From Desulfofustis sp. (GTDB lineage: Bacteria > Desulfobacterota > Desulfobulbia > Desulfobulbales > Desulfocapsaceae), in contig JAUVWB010000100.1 in the NCBI GenBank assembly GCA_030604345.1, positions 1 to 6,245 on the forward strand: a stretch of 6,245 nucleotides of DNA, written 5' to 3'. The notes below the pieces were generated by a model. It was not told the DNA's origin and ran no database searches. It was given only the letters and a program-made list of their open reading frames with translations. The stretch's first letter is position 1. Each line of letters begins with the position of its first letter. Positions 1 through 5,927 of the stretch are shown in pieces. The position numbers were made by a program, and so were the translations under genes.

Positions 1-61
1 CCCGCCGCGGCGGCACCGCCTGTTGCTGTAGAATATGGAGTGCTTCTTGGACCGATATCAT
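1..61 (-). CDS. moeA: Molybdopterin molybdenumtransferase MoeA, N-terminal fragment (runs off the window)
   Basis: Only the first 20 codons lie inside the window. The ATG is at 61-59 on the minus strand and the reading frame stays open to position 1. The peptide begins MISVQEALHIL, which matches the usual MoeA opening (MISVEEAL...). MoeA inserts molybdate into adenylylated molybdopterin in the last step of molybdenum cofactor synthesis, in the cytoplasm. A GGAG ribosome binding site lies about 8-9 nt upstream, around positions 70-74. The gene starts 14 nt after the moaA stop codon on the same strand, so the two are almost certainly co-transcribed. That neighbour supports the call more strongly than the short peptide does. 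Nothing can be said about the catalytic residues, which lie outside the window. Confidence 0.7.
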   Translation of the reverse strand, partial: MISVQEALHILQQQAVPPRR

Positions 62-75
62 GACAGATCTCCGTT

Positions 76-1098
76 TCAACCGCCGATGGTCGCCATCGAT
101 GGCTCACCATGATTTTTGATACCCCTCTCAGTGTGATGACCGCTGGCGAATCGATGGTTGACACACTCCCTGATCGCTGCTGCGATGGCTTCATCGGTTG
201 ATCCATTGCGCAGCAATTGGCGAAGGTCTAGAACGCCATCATCATAGAGGCAGGTCTTGAGCATACCGCTTGGCGTCACTCGAATCTTGTTGCAGGTGGC
301 GCAAAAATGACGGGAATACCCCTCGATGATGCCAAGAGTACCGACAAAACCGGGCACATGGAAAAGACGGGCCGTGCTGATCCCCTGTTGCTCGATCTCG
401 GCCATCGCCGGAAAAAGCCGTTGCAGCCTATCCGCCAAGGGTCGTTCAGGCGGCCTCGAACCGCCACCGGAAAAAGCCATCTTCTCGATAAAACGCAGGC
501 TCAACGAATTGGTCCGGGCCAGCCGGGCCAGCGCGGTAAGGTCCTCATCGGGGGCATCTTCCTCGACGACACTGTTGATTTTTATACGGATATCTCGCTC
601 CAATGCCCCATACAGCGTAGCCAACACCTGATCCAGTCGATCGCGCCGGGTTATGTCGCGGAACCGGTTTCGATCCAGGGTATCCAGACTCAGGTTGATG
701 CCGTCGATACCGATCTCCTGCAGGCGAGGCAGATGGGGCGCCGTTTCCACACCGTTGGTGGTCACATACAAGCCTTTGACGCCAATCTGTCGCTTCAGCC
801 TATCCATGAAATCGACACACCCTTTGCGAACAAACGGTTCGCCTCCGGTCACTCGGACTTTGCTTATTCCCAGCCCAAGACAGATCCTGACCAACCGTTC
901 CAATTCTTCATAACTGAGCAACTCGGCATGGGACAGGGGAGTCACGCCCTGCTCCGGCATGCAGTAGCGGCACCGGAGATTGCATCGGTCGGTGATGGCC
1001 AGGCGAAGATAGGTGATAGGCCGATGGAAATTGTCAACGAGAGGGGAAGCGACGGGCCCTGCTCCAGAACCGTCGCCCGTATGCTGGACGAACCGCAT
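76..1098 (-). CDS. moaA: GTP 3',8-cyclase MoaA (radical SAM, molybdenum cofactor step 1)
   Basis: MoaA converts GTP to 3',8-cyclo-7,8-dihydro-GTP, the first committed step of molybdopterin synthesis, using two 4Fe-4S clusters. The 340-residue product is close to the family's usual ~330. The radical-SAM cluster motif is C39-x3-C43-x2-C46 (DRCNLRCRYC), followed by the SAM-binding GGEP at 85-88. The C-terminal GTP-side cluster is C266-x2-C269-x13-C283. The protein ends in the Gly-Gly tail (339-340) that MoaA needs for activity. The GTP-contacting basic pair after C269 is K271/R273 rather than Arg/Arg, a conservative variant. I chose the ATG at 1098 because AAAGGAGTG sits a few bases upstream and the residues before it do not resemble MoaA; the frame is open to 1260. 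moeA follows after 14 nt. A structured leader precedes the gene. Confidence 0.97.
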   Translation of the reverse strand: MRFVQHTGDGSGAGPVASPLVDNFHRPITYLRLAITDRCNLRCRYCMPEQGVTPLSHAELLSYEELERLVRICLGLGISKVRVTGGEPFVRKGCVDFMDRLKRQIGVKGLYVTTNGVETAPHLPRLQEIGIDGINLSLDTLDRNRFRDITRRDRLDQVLATLYGALERDIRIKINSVVEEDAPDEDLTALARLARTNSLSLRFIEKMAFSGGGSRPPERPLADRLQRLFPAMAEIEQQGISTARLFHVPGFVGTLGIIEGYSRHFCATCNKIRVTPSGMLKTCLYDDGVLDLRQLLRNGSTDEAIAAAIRECVNHRFASGHHTERGIKNHGEPSMATIGG

Positions 1099-1112
1099 GA
1101 TCACTCCTTTTC

Positions 1113-1167
1113 GATAGCGGAAGGCGGGACGGTTTCCCATGCAGCCCTTTCGGCCGCGGGCCATATC
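1113..1167 (-). promoter_or_regulatory. Structured moaA leader, possible Moco-type riboswitch
   Basis: On the minus strand, directly upstream of the moaA ribosome binding site, the leader can fold compactly. GATA (1167-1164) can pair with TATC (1116-1113) as a closing stem. Inside it, GCCC (1161-1158) pairs with GGGC (1147-1144) across a loop containing CCGAAA, and GGGA (1138-1135) pairs with TCCC (1129-1126) across AACCG. An ATG/CAT extension of the second stem competes with the closing stem for one base. Molybdenum cofactor riboswitches are known upstream of moaA operons in many proteobacteria, so the position is right. I could not align it to that family's consensus with certainty. The short stems could also be chance pairing in G+C-rich DNA. 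Confidence 0.35.
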
Positions 1168-1203
1168 ATACGAATGACGTAGACGTAGGTCCTTTGGCTC
1201 GGA

Positions 1204-1209
1204 GTTATA
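1204..1209 (-). promoter_or_regulatory. Possible -10 element for moaA
   Basis: The minus strand reads TATAAC here, within ATTATAACT. A start about 7 nt downstream would give a leader of roughly 100 nt that contains the whole folded region described at 1113-1167. No good -35 hexamer is seen 16-18 nt upstream, so this would need an activator or is a chance match. Read-through from the arsR/thioredoxin-like genes is the alternative, because no clear terminator separates them from moaA. Confidence 0.25.
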
Positions 1210-1276
1210 ATGAAGAACAAGATTTCCTCTGATTTTGTCATCAAACGGGGTTGCTTTCAAGTCTTTTCTTCAAGAC

Positions 1277-1579
1277 TCACCCATCGTCAGGGTGGGCGGG
1301 CGGATCATTGCCCATAATCGCTCGAACCGGGTTCAGCCAATCGCACACCTCCGCTACGGCAGGCACCCGCCCCACCGACCTGAGTCTGCCGTTAATCATG
1401 ATCGCCGGCGGCACAAACGCACACACGTCGATCATCCGCTGGAAATCGCTGGTGAGGGTGACGAATGCCGATCGTTTGTTTTCGGCAAGGACCCGACTAA
1501 ACAAGCGTACCACGTGGTGGAACCGGTGGTCATCCGACGGACCCAGAATTTCAATCTGCAGCGGCACCTGGATCCTCAC
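1277..1579 (-). CDS. Thioredoxin-fold protein (Thioredoxin_3/MTH895-like) lacking the CxxC active site
   Basis: This 100-residue cytoplasmic protein has no signal peptide. Its frame fits the small redox-disulfide thioredoxin family. The first strand is QIEILGP (8-14), where the family usually continues GCxxC. The second half, V56-P57-P58-AIMING...SVGRVP (to about 73), matches the cis-proline turn and the conserved ING...GRVP stretch. Here the active-site position reads P14-S15-D16-D17-H18, so both catalytic cysteines are absent. The only cysteines are C53 and C79. It therefore cannot act as a normal dithiol oxidoreductase and may instead bind a ligand or partner. The start is a GTG whose GTGA overlaps the TGA of arsR, implying translational coupling; there is no strong ribosome binding site of its own. 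Family members often sit beside an ArsR regulator and a permease, but no permease is present here. The fold call is from motif recall. Confidence 0.65.
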   Translation of the reverse strand: MRIQVPLQIEILGPSDDHRFHHVVRLFSRVLAENKRSAFVTLTSDFQRMIDVCAFVPPAIMINGRLRSVGRVPAVAEVCDWLNPVRAIMGNDPPAHPDDG

Positions 1580-1938
1580 CGTGGTGTCGGGGCCACTGGC
1601 GACTTTGGTTCAAACTGCAAGCGCGCCCGACAAATGGTTTCGAGGCAATAAAAAACGTGCAACACCGCCGGAATACGAAGACGATAATAGACCTGTTTGC
1701 CACGTTTCTGGTCTTCGACAAGACCGCCTTCCCGCAACAAGTTCAGGTGCTTGGAAACTGTCGATATATCATGTCCGACAATCTCGGTCAGCTCACCGAC
1801 ACTCCGTTCACCGTTAGCCAGGGTCTCTATCAGGCACAAACGTGACGGATGGGCAAGGAGCTTCAGCAGGTCCGCCCATACCGTAAAATCATCAGGAAGC
1901 GCCGGGCGCTGCAGAAAAACCGCATTCTTTGCTGACAT
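1576..1938 (-). CDS. ArsR/SmtB-family winged-helix transcriptional repressor
   Basis: This is a 120-residue dimeric DNA-binding repressor, typical in size for the family. The winged helix is clear: LLKLLAHPSRLCLIETL (about 24-40) forms the first helices, ERSVGELTEIVGHDISTVSKHLNLLREGGLV (44-74) is the helix-turn-helix with recognition helix near S59-L68, and KRGKQVYYRL (78-87) is the wing. The classic ELCVC metal-binding segment is replaced by RSVGELTEIV, without cysteine. The cysteines are C35, C98 and C103; C98 and C103 lie in the C-terminal helix, where other members place sensing thiols. The inducer cannot be predicted. The ATG at 1938 has GGGGAG about 6 nt upstream. It overlaps the thioredoxin-like gene by 4 nt and is divergent from ftsH, so it may control both directions. 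Confidence 0.9.
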   Translation of the reverse strand: MSAKNAVFLQRPALPDDFTVWADLLKLLAHPSRLCLIETLANGERSVGELTEIVGHDISTVSKHLNLLREGGLVEDQKRGKQVYYRLRIPAVLHVFYCLETICRARLQFEPKSPVAPTPR

Positions 1939-2076
1939 CGTTGCTCCCCTTGCAGATTATGTGCTATCCGATCGACGAGCGGACCCCAGGAACAGAGTCA
2001 TTCGTTTACTCCGACAGCATTCTGCCATCACTCGCGGCGCCACCGCCACACGACATGGTAGCACCGTTGATCCGGT

Positions 2077-2106
2077 ATTGTACATAACGAGATGGACTTC
2101 TTGCAA
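2077..2106 (-). promoter_or_regulatory. Candidate sigma-70 promoter for arsR and the thioredoxin-like gene
   Basis: On the minus strand TTGCAA (2106-2101) is followed, after 18 nt, by TACAAT (2082-2077), a good -10 match. Transcription would start near 2070 and leave a 5' leader of about 130 nt before arsR. The -35 hexamer is palindromic and is the same six bases proposed for the ftsH promoter. A nearer -10-like CATAAT lies at about 1957-1962 but has no matching -35. This is inferred from hexamer matches only. Confidence 0.4.
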
Positions 2107-2118
2107 TTGATCACAAGA
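2099..2118. promoter_or_regulatory. Inverted repeat, candidate operator between arsR and ftsH
   Basis: TCTTG at 2099-2103 and CAAGA at 2114-2118 form a 5-bp inverted repeat with a 10-nt spacer. The spacer itself contains the overlapping palindromes CAATTG (2104-2109) and TGATCA (2108-2113). The element covers the shared -35 hexamer, where a bound repressor would block both divergent promoters. Two more small palindromes lie at the putative start regions: TGTACA (2079-2084) and TCAGCTGA (2130-2137). ArsR proteins bind dyads of this general size, but no consensus identifies this one as its site. Confidence 0.3.
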
Positions 2119-2128
2119 TAGCTACTAT
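2101..2128 (+). promoter_or_regulatory. Candidate sigma-70 promoter for ftsH
   Basis: TTGCAA (2101-2106) and TACTAT (2123-2128) are separated by 16 nt. A start near 2135 would give a leader of about 75 nt before the ftsH ATG. No alternative closer to the gene has both hexamers at good spacing. A heat-shock-type promoter was not recognised. Confidence 0.4.
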
Positions 2129-2209
2129 ATCAGCTGAGTATTACCCGATTGATACTGACTGCAAGCGGTTCTTTTACTGTACCATATCACGCGAAGCATA
2201 CGAGGCCTT

Positions 2210-4018
2210 ATGCATCAGAACACCAAGTTCAACATCTGGTATCTGCTCGCTGCCGTTTGGGGCGTGCTGCTTCTGCAGAATCTCATTTTTGACCAATTCC
2301 GGCCGCAGGTCATCGCTTATAGCGACTTCATCAAAGCGGTAACCGAGGATCGAGTCATCGAGATTGCCATCGGTCAGGACCGGATCAGTGGCAAAATGAG
2401 AACCAACGACAGCGACAGCCCCGTCCTCTTCACCACGGTTCGCGTCGACAACAATCTGTCCCAGACCCTCTCGGAGCACGGTGTCAAATTCTCCGGCCAG
2501 GTGGAAAACACCTTTCTCAAGGCGATCATTTCCTGGGTGGTACCAATCTTTCTGTTCTTCGGCATCTGGTACCTGCTAATGCGCAAAATGCAGGGAGGTC
2601 AGGCCGGCATCATGAGTTTCGGCCGAAACAAGGCCAAAATCATCGGTGAAAAAGACATCGATACCCGCTTTTCCGATGTGGCCGGTGCCGACGAGGCAAA
2701 AGAAGAGCTGCAGGAAATCGTTGATTATCTGGCCCGACCGCAGATCTATCTGGAGGTCGGCGGTCAAATGCCCAAAGGCGTGCTCCTCGTTGGCCCTCCC
2801 GGCACCGGAAAGACGCTGATAGCCCGAGCGGTTGCCGGGGAAGCGGGCGTTCCGTTCTTCTCCATCAGCGGTTCCGATTTTGTCGAGATGTTCGTCGGCA
2901 TGGGTGCCGCTCGGGTTCGCGATCTTTTTGTTCAGGCCCGGGAAAAGGCTCCCTGCATTATCTTCATCGATGAACTCGACGCCCTCGGCAAGGCTCGCGG
3001 AGCCGGAGGTTTCGGCGGCCACGACGAACGTGAGCAAACGCTCAATCAACTGTTGGTGGAGATGGACGGATTCGATACCCAGAAAGGTATCGTCATCATG
3101 GCCGCCACCAACCGCCCCGAGGTGCTTGACCCAGCTCTGCTCCGTTCCGGCCGCTTCGATCGTCAGGTGCTGATCGACAAACCCGACGTGAGAGGACGGG
3201 AGGCCATCTTGAAGATCCATGCCGCCAAGGTGAAACTTGCCGATGACGTGAATCTGCAGATCATCGCCCAGAAGACCGCCGGCTTTTCCGGAGCCGACCT
3301 GGCCAACGTGGTCAACGAGGCGGCCCTGCTCGCCGTGCGCAAAGGTCGGAAGCAGGTCTCGTCGCTCGATCTGGATGAAGCGGTGGACCGGATCATCGGC
3401 GGCCTGGAAAAGAAAAACCGGGTCATCAATCCGCAGGAAAAGAAGATTGTGGCCTATCACGAGGTGGGCCATGCCCTGGTGGCGGCACTGACGCCAGGCT
3501 GCGAACCGGTACACAAGATTTCCATCATTCCCCGGGGCTTGGCTGCTCTCGGCTATACCCAGCAACGACCGACCGAAGATCGTTATTTGATGAGCAAAGA
3601 AGAATTGCTGGCCAAGATCGATGTCCTGCTCGGCGGCCGCGTCGCCGAGCAAATCACCTTCAACAGCATCACCACCGGCGCCAGTAACGACCTGATGCGC
3701 GCCACGGACATCGCCCGGGCCATGATAGTCGAATACGGCATGGGGCAGACCCTGGGTCTTTCCACGTATCCGCGCCAACGCCACCCCGTCTTTCTTCAGA
3801 CCGACCAGGGGATCTCGCCCGGCAAGGATTACAGCGACGAAACCGCCGCTGCGATCGATGCGGAAACTCGCCAGATACTCGATCAGAGAAACGAACACGT
3901 CACCCGGCTGTTGACGAAATATCGAGATACGCTGCAGCTGGTCGCTGAACGGCTCTTGGAAAAAGAAGTCGTCTTCGAAGAAGAATTCAAGACCTTCCTC
4001 GCTCCTGCCTCCGCCTGA
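2210..4018 (+). CDS. ftsH: ATP-dependent zinc metalloprotease FtsH (probable accessory paralogue)
   Basis: FtsH is a hexameric inner-membrane AAA+ protease that extracts and degrades membrane and regulatory proteins. All core elements are present in 602 residues. TM1 is about 10-27, the periplasmic domain about 28-104, and TM2 about 105-124. Walker A GPPGTGKT is 195-202, the pore loop FVG 228-230, and Walker B IIFIDE 250-255. The second region of homology is 300-318, with arginine fingers R312 and R315. The zinc site HEVGH is 417-421, with D494 as the likely third ligand. The C-terminus (about 545-597) is helical and charged and ends without a long tail. The FNIWY N-terminus and the [19 protein letters not shown] segment resemble, from memory, the second-copy FtsH subfamily also found on stress islands rather than the housekeeping protein. 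The ATG has GAGG 4 nt upstream. It is divergent from arsR and followed by a peptidase gene. Confidence 0.97.
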   Translation: MHQNTKFNIWYLLAAVWGVLLLQNLIFDQFRPQVIAYSDFIKAVTEDRVIEIAIGQDRISGKMRTNDSDSPVLFTTVRVDNNLSQTLSEHGVKFSGQVENTFLKAIISWVVPIFLFFGIWYLLMRKMQGGQAGIMSFGRNKAKIIGEKDIDTRFSDVAGADEAKEELQEIVDYLARPQIYLEVGGQMPKGVLLVGPPGTGKTLIARAVAGEAGVPFFSISGSDFVEMFVGMGAARVRDLFVQAREKAPCIIFIDELDALGKARGAGGFGGHDEREQTLNQLLVEMDGFDTQKGIVIMAATNRPEVLDPALLRSGRFDRQVLIDKPDVRGREAILKIHAAKVKLADDVNLQIIAQKTAGFSGADLANVVNEAALLAVRKGRKQVSSLDLDEAVDRIIGGLEKKNRVINPQEKKIVAYHEVGHALVAALTPGCEPVHKISIIPRGLAALGYTQQRPTEDRYLMSKEELLAKIDVLLGGRVAEQITFNSITTGASNDLMRATDIARAMIVEYGMGQTLGLSTYPRQRHPVFLQTDQGISPGKDYSDETAAAIDAETRQILDQRNEHVTRLLTKYRDTLQLVAERLLEKEVVFEEEFKTFLAPASA

Positions 4019-4186
4019 CTTGCCATGATGGGAAAACGCAGGATACACCTCTGTTTTGAGTTCAGAGAGCATGTCGTGCTGCAAAACTTCGGCAACCTGA
4101 GGCAGAAAGACCTACCGGCTTGGATCGCGTGGATCGCAGGACCGACGGTGATCGCTTAACCGCTCAACCTCCATGGAGCAACCATC

Positions 4187-5293
4187 ATGTTTCCGGCTAA
4201 GCGCCAGCGACTTGACAAGAAAATGCACGACCTGCGCCTCGACGCCGTGGCGCTGAATGCCGGGCCAACCCTTACCTACCTCACCGGTCTGCACTTCCAC
4301 CTGATGGAACGCCCGATCGTTCTTATCTACCGTCCCGACGAGGCCCCGGTGCTTGTGTTGCCGGTCTTGGAAAAGGCCAAGCTCGAACAGATCGACTACC
4401 CGTTGGAGGTCTATGCGTATCCGGACAACCCCAGTGCATGGCCCGACATCTTTAAACAGGCGATCAATTCCCGTCAGTTGCATGACACACGCCTGGGTAT
4501 CGAACCGCAACAGCTGCGGCTCCTGGAATACCACCACCTTCGTTCGGTTCTCCCGGAATCGGCGTTTATCGATGCCACTGCCGCTTTTTCGGCGGTGCGC
4601 TGCAGGAAAGACGACGAAGAGGTGCACTTGATCAGTAAGGCCGTGGCAATTGCCGAACGGGCCTTGCAAGCCACCCTCTTGCAGGTCAAACTTGGCATGA
4701 GCGAGTACGATCTGGCCAATGAATTGGTAATCCAGCTTCTTCGTCACGGGTCCGAGCCACACCTTCCCTTCTCCCCGATTGTCGCTTCCGGTCCGCATGG
4801 AGCAAATCCCCATGCCCGGCCGAGCCAACGGACACTGGCCGCCGGTGACCTGGTCGTCATTGATTGGGGAGCACGCTGGCACGGATATATTTCCGACTTG
4901 ACCAGGACCTTTGCCATCGGACCAATCGGCCAGGAGGAACAACACATCCATCGCCTCGTACAGCAGGCCAATGCTGCAGGCCGTGCGGCAGGTCGGCCCG
5001 ACTTTCCCTGTTCGATCATCGACGACGCCGCCCGCTCGGTTATCCAGCAGGCCGGTTACGGGAGCCAATTTTTTCATCGAACCGGCCACGGTATTGGCCT
5101 GGAGTGTCATGAATCTCCTTATATCCATGGAGAGAATCAGCAGCTCCTGCAACCAGGAATGACCTTCACCGTGGAACCGGGGATCTATCTCCCGGGGAAA
5201 AATGGCGTACGCATTGAAGACAACGTCGTGATCACCGAGACCGGGAGCCGATCCTTGAGCTCATTTTCTCGGGAACTCATCACTCTTTATTGA
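4187..5293 (+). CDS. M24-family metallopeptidase (Xaa-Pro aminopeptidase/dipeptidase type)
   Basis: This 368-residue cytoplasmic enzyme has the length and two-domain plan of bacterial Xaa-Pro peptidases, which cleave peptides next to proline with a dinuclear metal centre. The N-terminal creatinase-like domain is about 4-135 (RLDAVALNAGPTLTYLTG near the start). The pita-bread catalytic domain is about 143-360. All five metal ligands are visible: D226 (VIDWG), D237 (SDLTR), H301 (GHGIG), E330 (VEPG) and E344 (RIEDN). H209 in PHARPS is the likely substrate-binding histidine. There is no signal peptide. The ATG at 4187 has GGAG at 4175-4178. Sequence alone does not separate aminopeptidase P from prolidase or another M24 peptidase, so no symbol is given. 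It lies 168 nt after ftsH with no clear terminator between, so co-transcription is plausible, and it may trim peptides released by FtsH; that role is inferred. Confidence 0.93.
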   Translation: MFPAKRQRLDKKMHDLRLDAVALNAGPTLTYLTGLHFHLMERPIVLIYRPDEAPVLVLPVLEKAKLEQIDYPLEVYAYPDNPSAWPDIFKQAINSRQLHDTRLGIEPQQLRLLEYHHLRSVLPESAFIDATAAFSAVRCRKDDEEVHLISKAVAIAERALQATLLQVKLGMSEYDLANELVIQLLRHGSEPHLPFSPIVASGPHGANPHARPSQRTLAAGDLVVIDWGARWHGYISDLTRTFAIGPIGQEEQHIHRLVQQANAAGRAAGRPDFPCSIIDDAARSVIQQAGYGSQFFHRTGHGIGLECHESPYIHGENQQLLQPGMTFTVEPGIYLPGKNGVRIEDNVVITETGSRSLSSFSRELITLY

Positions 5294-5465
5294 TGTATTC
5301 AGAGACTCTTTCGGCGTCCTTTTTTCTCGTGCCGCCGTATGAACCTCGTACCACGCTCTCGAAACATTTTTCAATTGGAAGGAGTACATCCTTCTTTCCA
5401 TGGTCATGCCCGGCATTCATTGAATACTCGAGACCGATTGGTTCACTGAATGGTATTTGCACCAT
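5280..5465 (-). CDS. Small hypothetical protein, weak candidate
   Basis: A 61-codon frame on the minus strand starts at ATG 5465, with GGAG at 5475-5472 (6-nt spacing). It ends at 5280, overlapping the 3' end of the peptidase gene by 14 nt in convergent orientation. The peptide begins MVQIPFSEPIGLEYS and ends with a charged, helix-like TRKKDAERVSEYINKE. It has one cysteine (C34) and no membrane segment. I recognise no family. It is favoured over the opposite-strand frame because of the ribosome binding site and the more protein-like composition. No promoter was found for it, and it may be a chance frame or a gene remnant. Confidence 0.28.
   Translation of the reverse strand: MVQIPFSEPIGLEYSMNAGHDHGKKDVLLPIEKCFESVVRGSYGGTRKKDAERVSEYINKE
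5378..5394. other. Small hairpin downstream of the peptidase gene
   Basis: GAAGGA (5378-5383) and TCCTTC (5389-5394) form a 6-bp stem with a 5-nt loop; a G-T pair can extend it by one. It lies 85 nt after the peptidase stop. On the plus strand it is followed by only three T residues, so it is at best a weak terminator for the ftsH-peptidase transcript. It also falls inside the weak minus-strand frame at 5280-5465. Confidence 0.22.
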
Positions 5466-5829
5466 CAACTTCTCCACAACAACATCGAGAAAAAGTCTTT
5501 TCGATCATGCAAAAAGGCGCTCCGGTGCTGCTAAACCAACGTGGCCAAAAAACATAGTAGCATGCAATCGGTCATATACGACTCGAACCGCTCAAATCAT
5601 CTTACCAATAACAACGTACAAACTCCTAACTACCTAAATATAAATAGCAATCACGGTCTCATTAACGAACGTTATACCATGAACTGTCTCTCTGCTCCAG
5701 CAGCTCGTTCACCACTCTTGTTTGTTTGGAAAATCATTCCACTGAAATCAGTTGCGAGGCACCACAATGAGTTTAGCCAGACCATTTTTGGCATCACCTT
5801 CTGGTGCTCCACTCTTGTAATTTTTGTCG
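5466..5829. other. A+T-rich intergenic stretch without a supported gene
   Basis: Base composition drops visibly to A+T-rich compared with the genes to the left. Frames on either strand are short, lack ribosome binding sites or read as low-complexity peptides. One plus-strand frame (5541-5906, GTG start) contains a hydrophobic run but no other gene-like property. A short imperfect dyad, ACTGA/TCAGT, lies at 5741-5752. No tRNA, insertion-sequence end or long repeat was seen. The stretch may be decayed acquired DNA or a long upstream region. Confidence 0.5.
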
Positions 5830-5858
5830 TTGCCTTATATCATGACAGTGAGTATAGT
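5830..5858 (+). promoter_or_regulatory. Sigma-70-like promoter for the HTH-AbrB gene
   Basis: TTGCCT (5830-5835) and TATAGT (5853-5858) are separated by exactly 17 nt. Transcription would start near 5865, giving a leader of about 63 nt before the ATG at 5928. An overlapping alternative is TTGTAA (5815-5820) with TATCAT (5838-5843), also spaced 17 nt. The match is good for such A+T-rich DNA, but hexamer matches arise by chance there more often. Confidence 0.5.
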
Positions 5859-5927
5859 TGCCGCACGCAAGATACGTTATGGTCTGTTACTCAATTATTC
5901 ACCTAAAGCATCCACTCAGGAGCAGGT

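Noticed and set aside
307..1182. 291-codon plus-strand frame opposite moaA
   Set aside because: It lies over an unmistakable MoaA on the minus strand and has no recognisable motif.
1176..1188. Tandem GACGTA repeat upstream of moaA as a regulator site
   Set aside because: There are only two 6-bp copies and no match to a known molybdate regulator (ModE) site.
1099..1260. 54-residue N-terminal extension of MoaA from an upstream ATG at 1260
   Set aside because: The peptide is unlike MoaA, and a strong ribosome binding site precedes the ATG at 1098. The region fits better as an untranslated leader.
1261..1276. Hairpin GTCTT/AAGAC right after the thioredoxin-like gene as a terminator
   Set aside because: The stem is only 5 bp and A+T-rich, and no T-run follows in the direction of transcription.
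2576..4084. 502-codon open frame antisense to ftsH
   Set aside because: It mirrors the G+C-rich codons of a fully recognisable FtsH gene; its product is a low-information His/Gly/Asp-rich peptide.
4025..4159. 44-codon frame between ftsH and the peptidase gene, ending in a hydrophobic PAWIAWIAGPTVIA
   Set aside because: There is no ribosome binding site and no recognisable family. It starts in the ftsH stop region and is short enough to be chance.
4169..4178. Perfect palindrome CTCCATGGAG over the peptidase ribosome binding site as a regulatory hairpin
   Set aside because: At most 3 bp could pair once a loop is allowed, too weak to sequester the site. It is probably chance.
4112..5152. 346-codon open frame antisense to the M24 peptidase
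   Set aside because: It is a shadow of a complete enzyme with all catalytic residues on the other strand, and it matches no family.
5290..5637. 115-codon plus-strand frame starting at the peptidase stop
   Set aside because: There is no separate ribosome binding site, and its Ser/Thr/Pro-rich sequence looks non-coding.
5541..5906. 121-codon plus-strand frame with a GTG start and one hydrophobic segment
   Set aside because: There is no ribosome binding site, the composition is Asn/Ser-rich like non-coding A+T-rich DNA, and it overlaps the promoter of the next gene.
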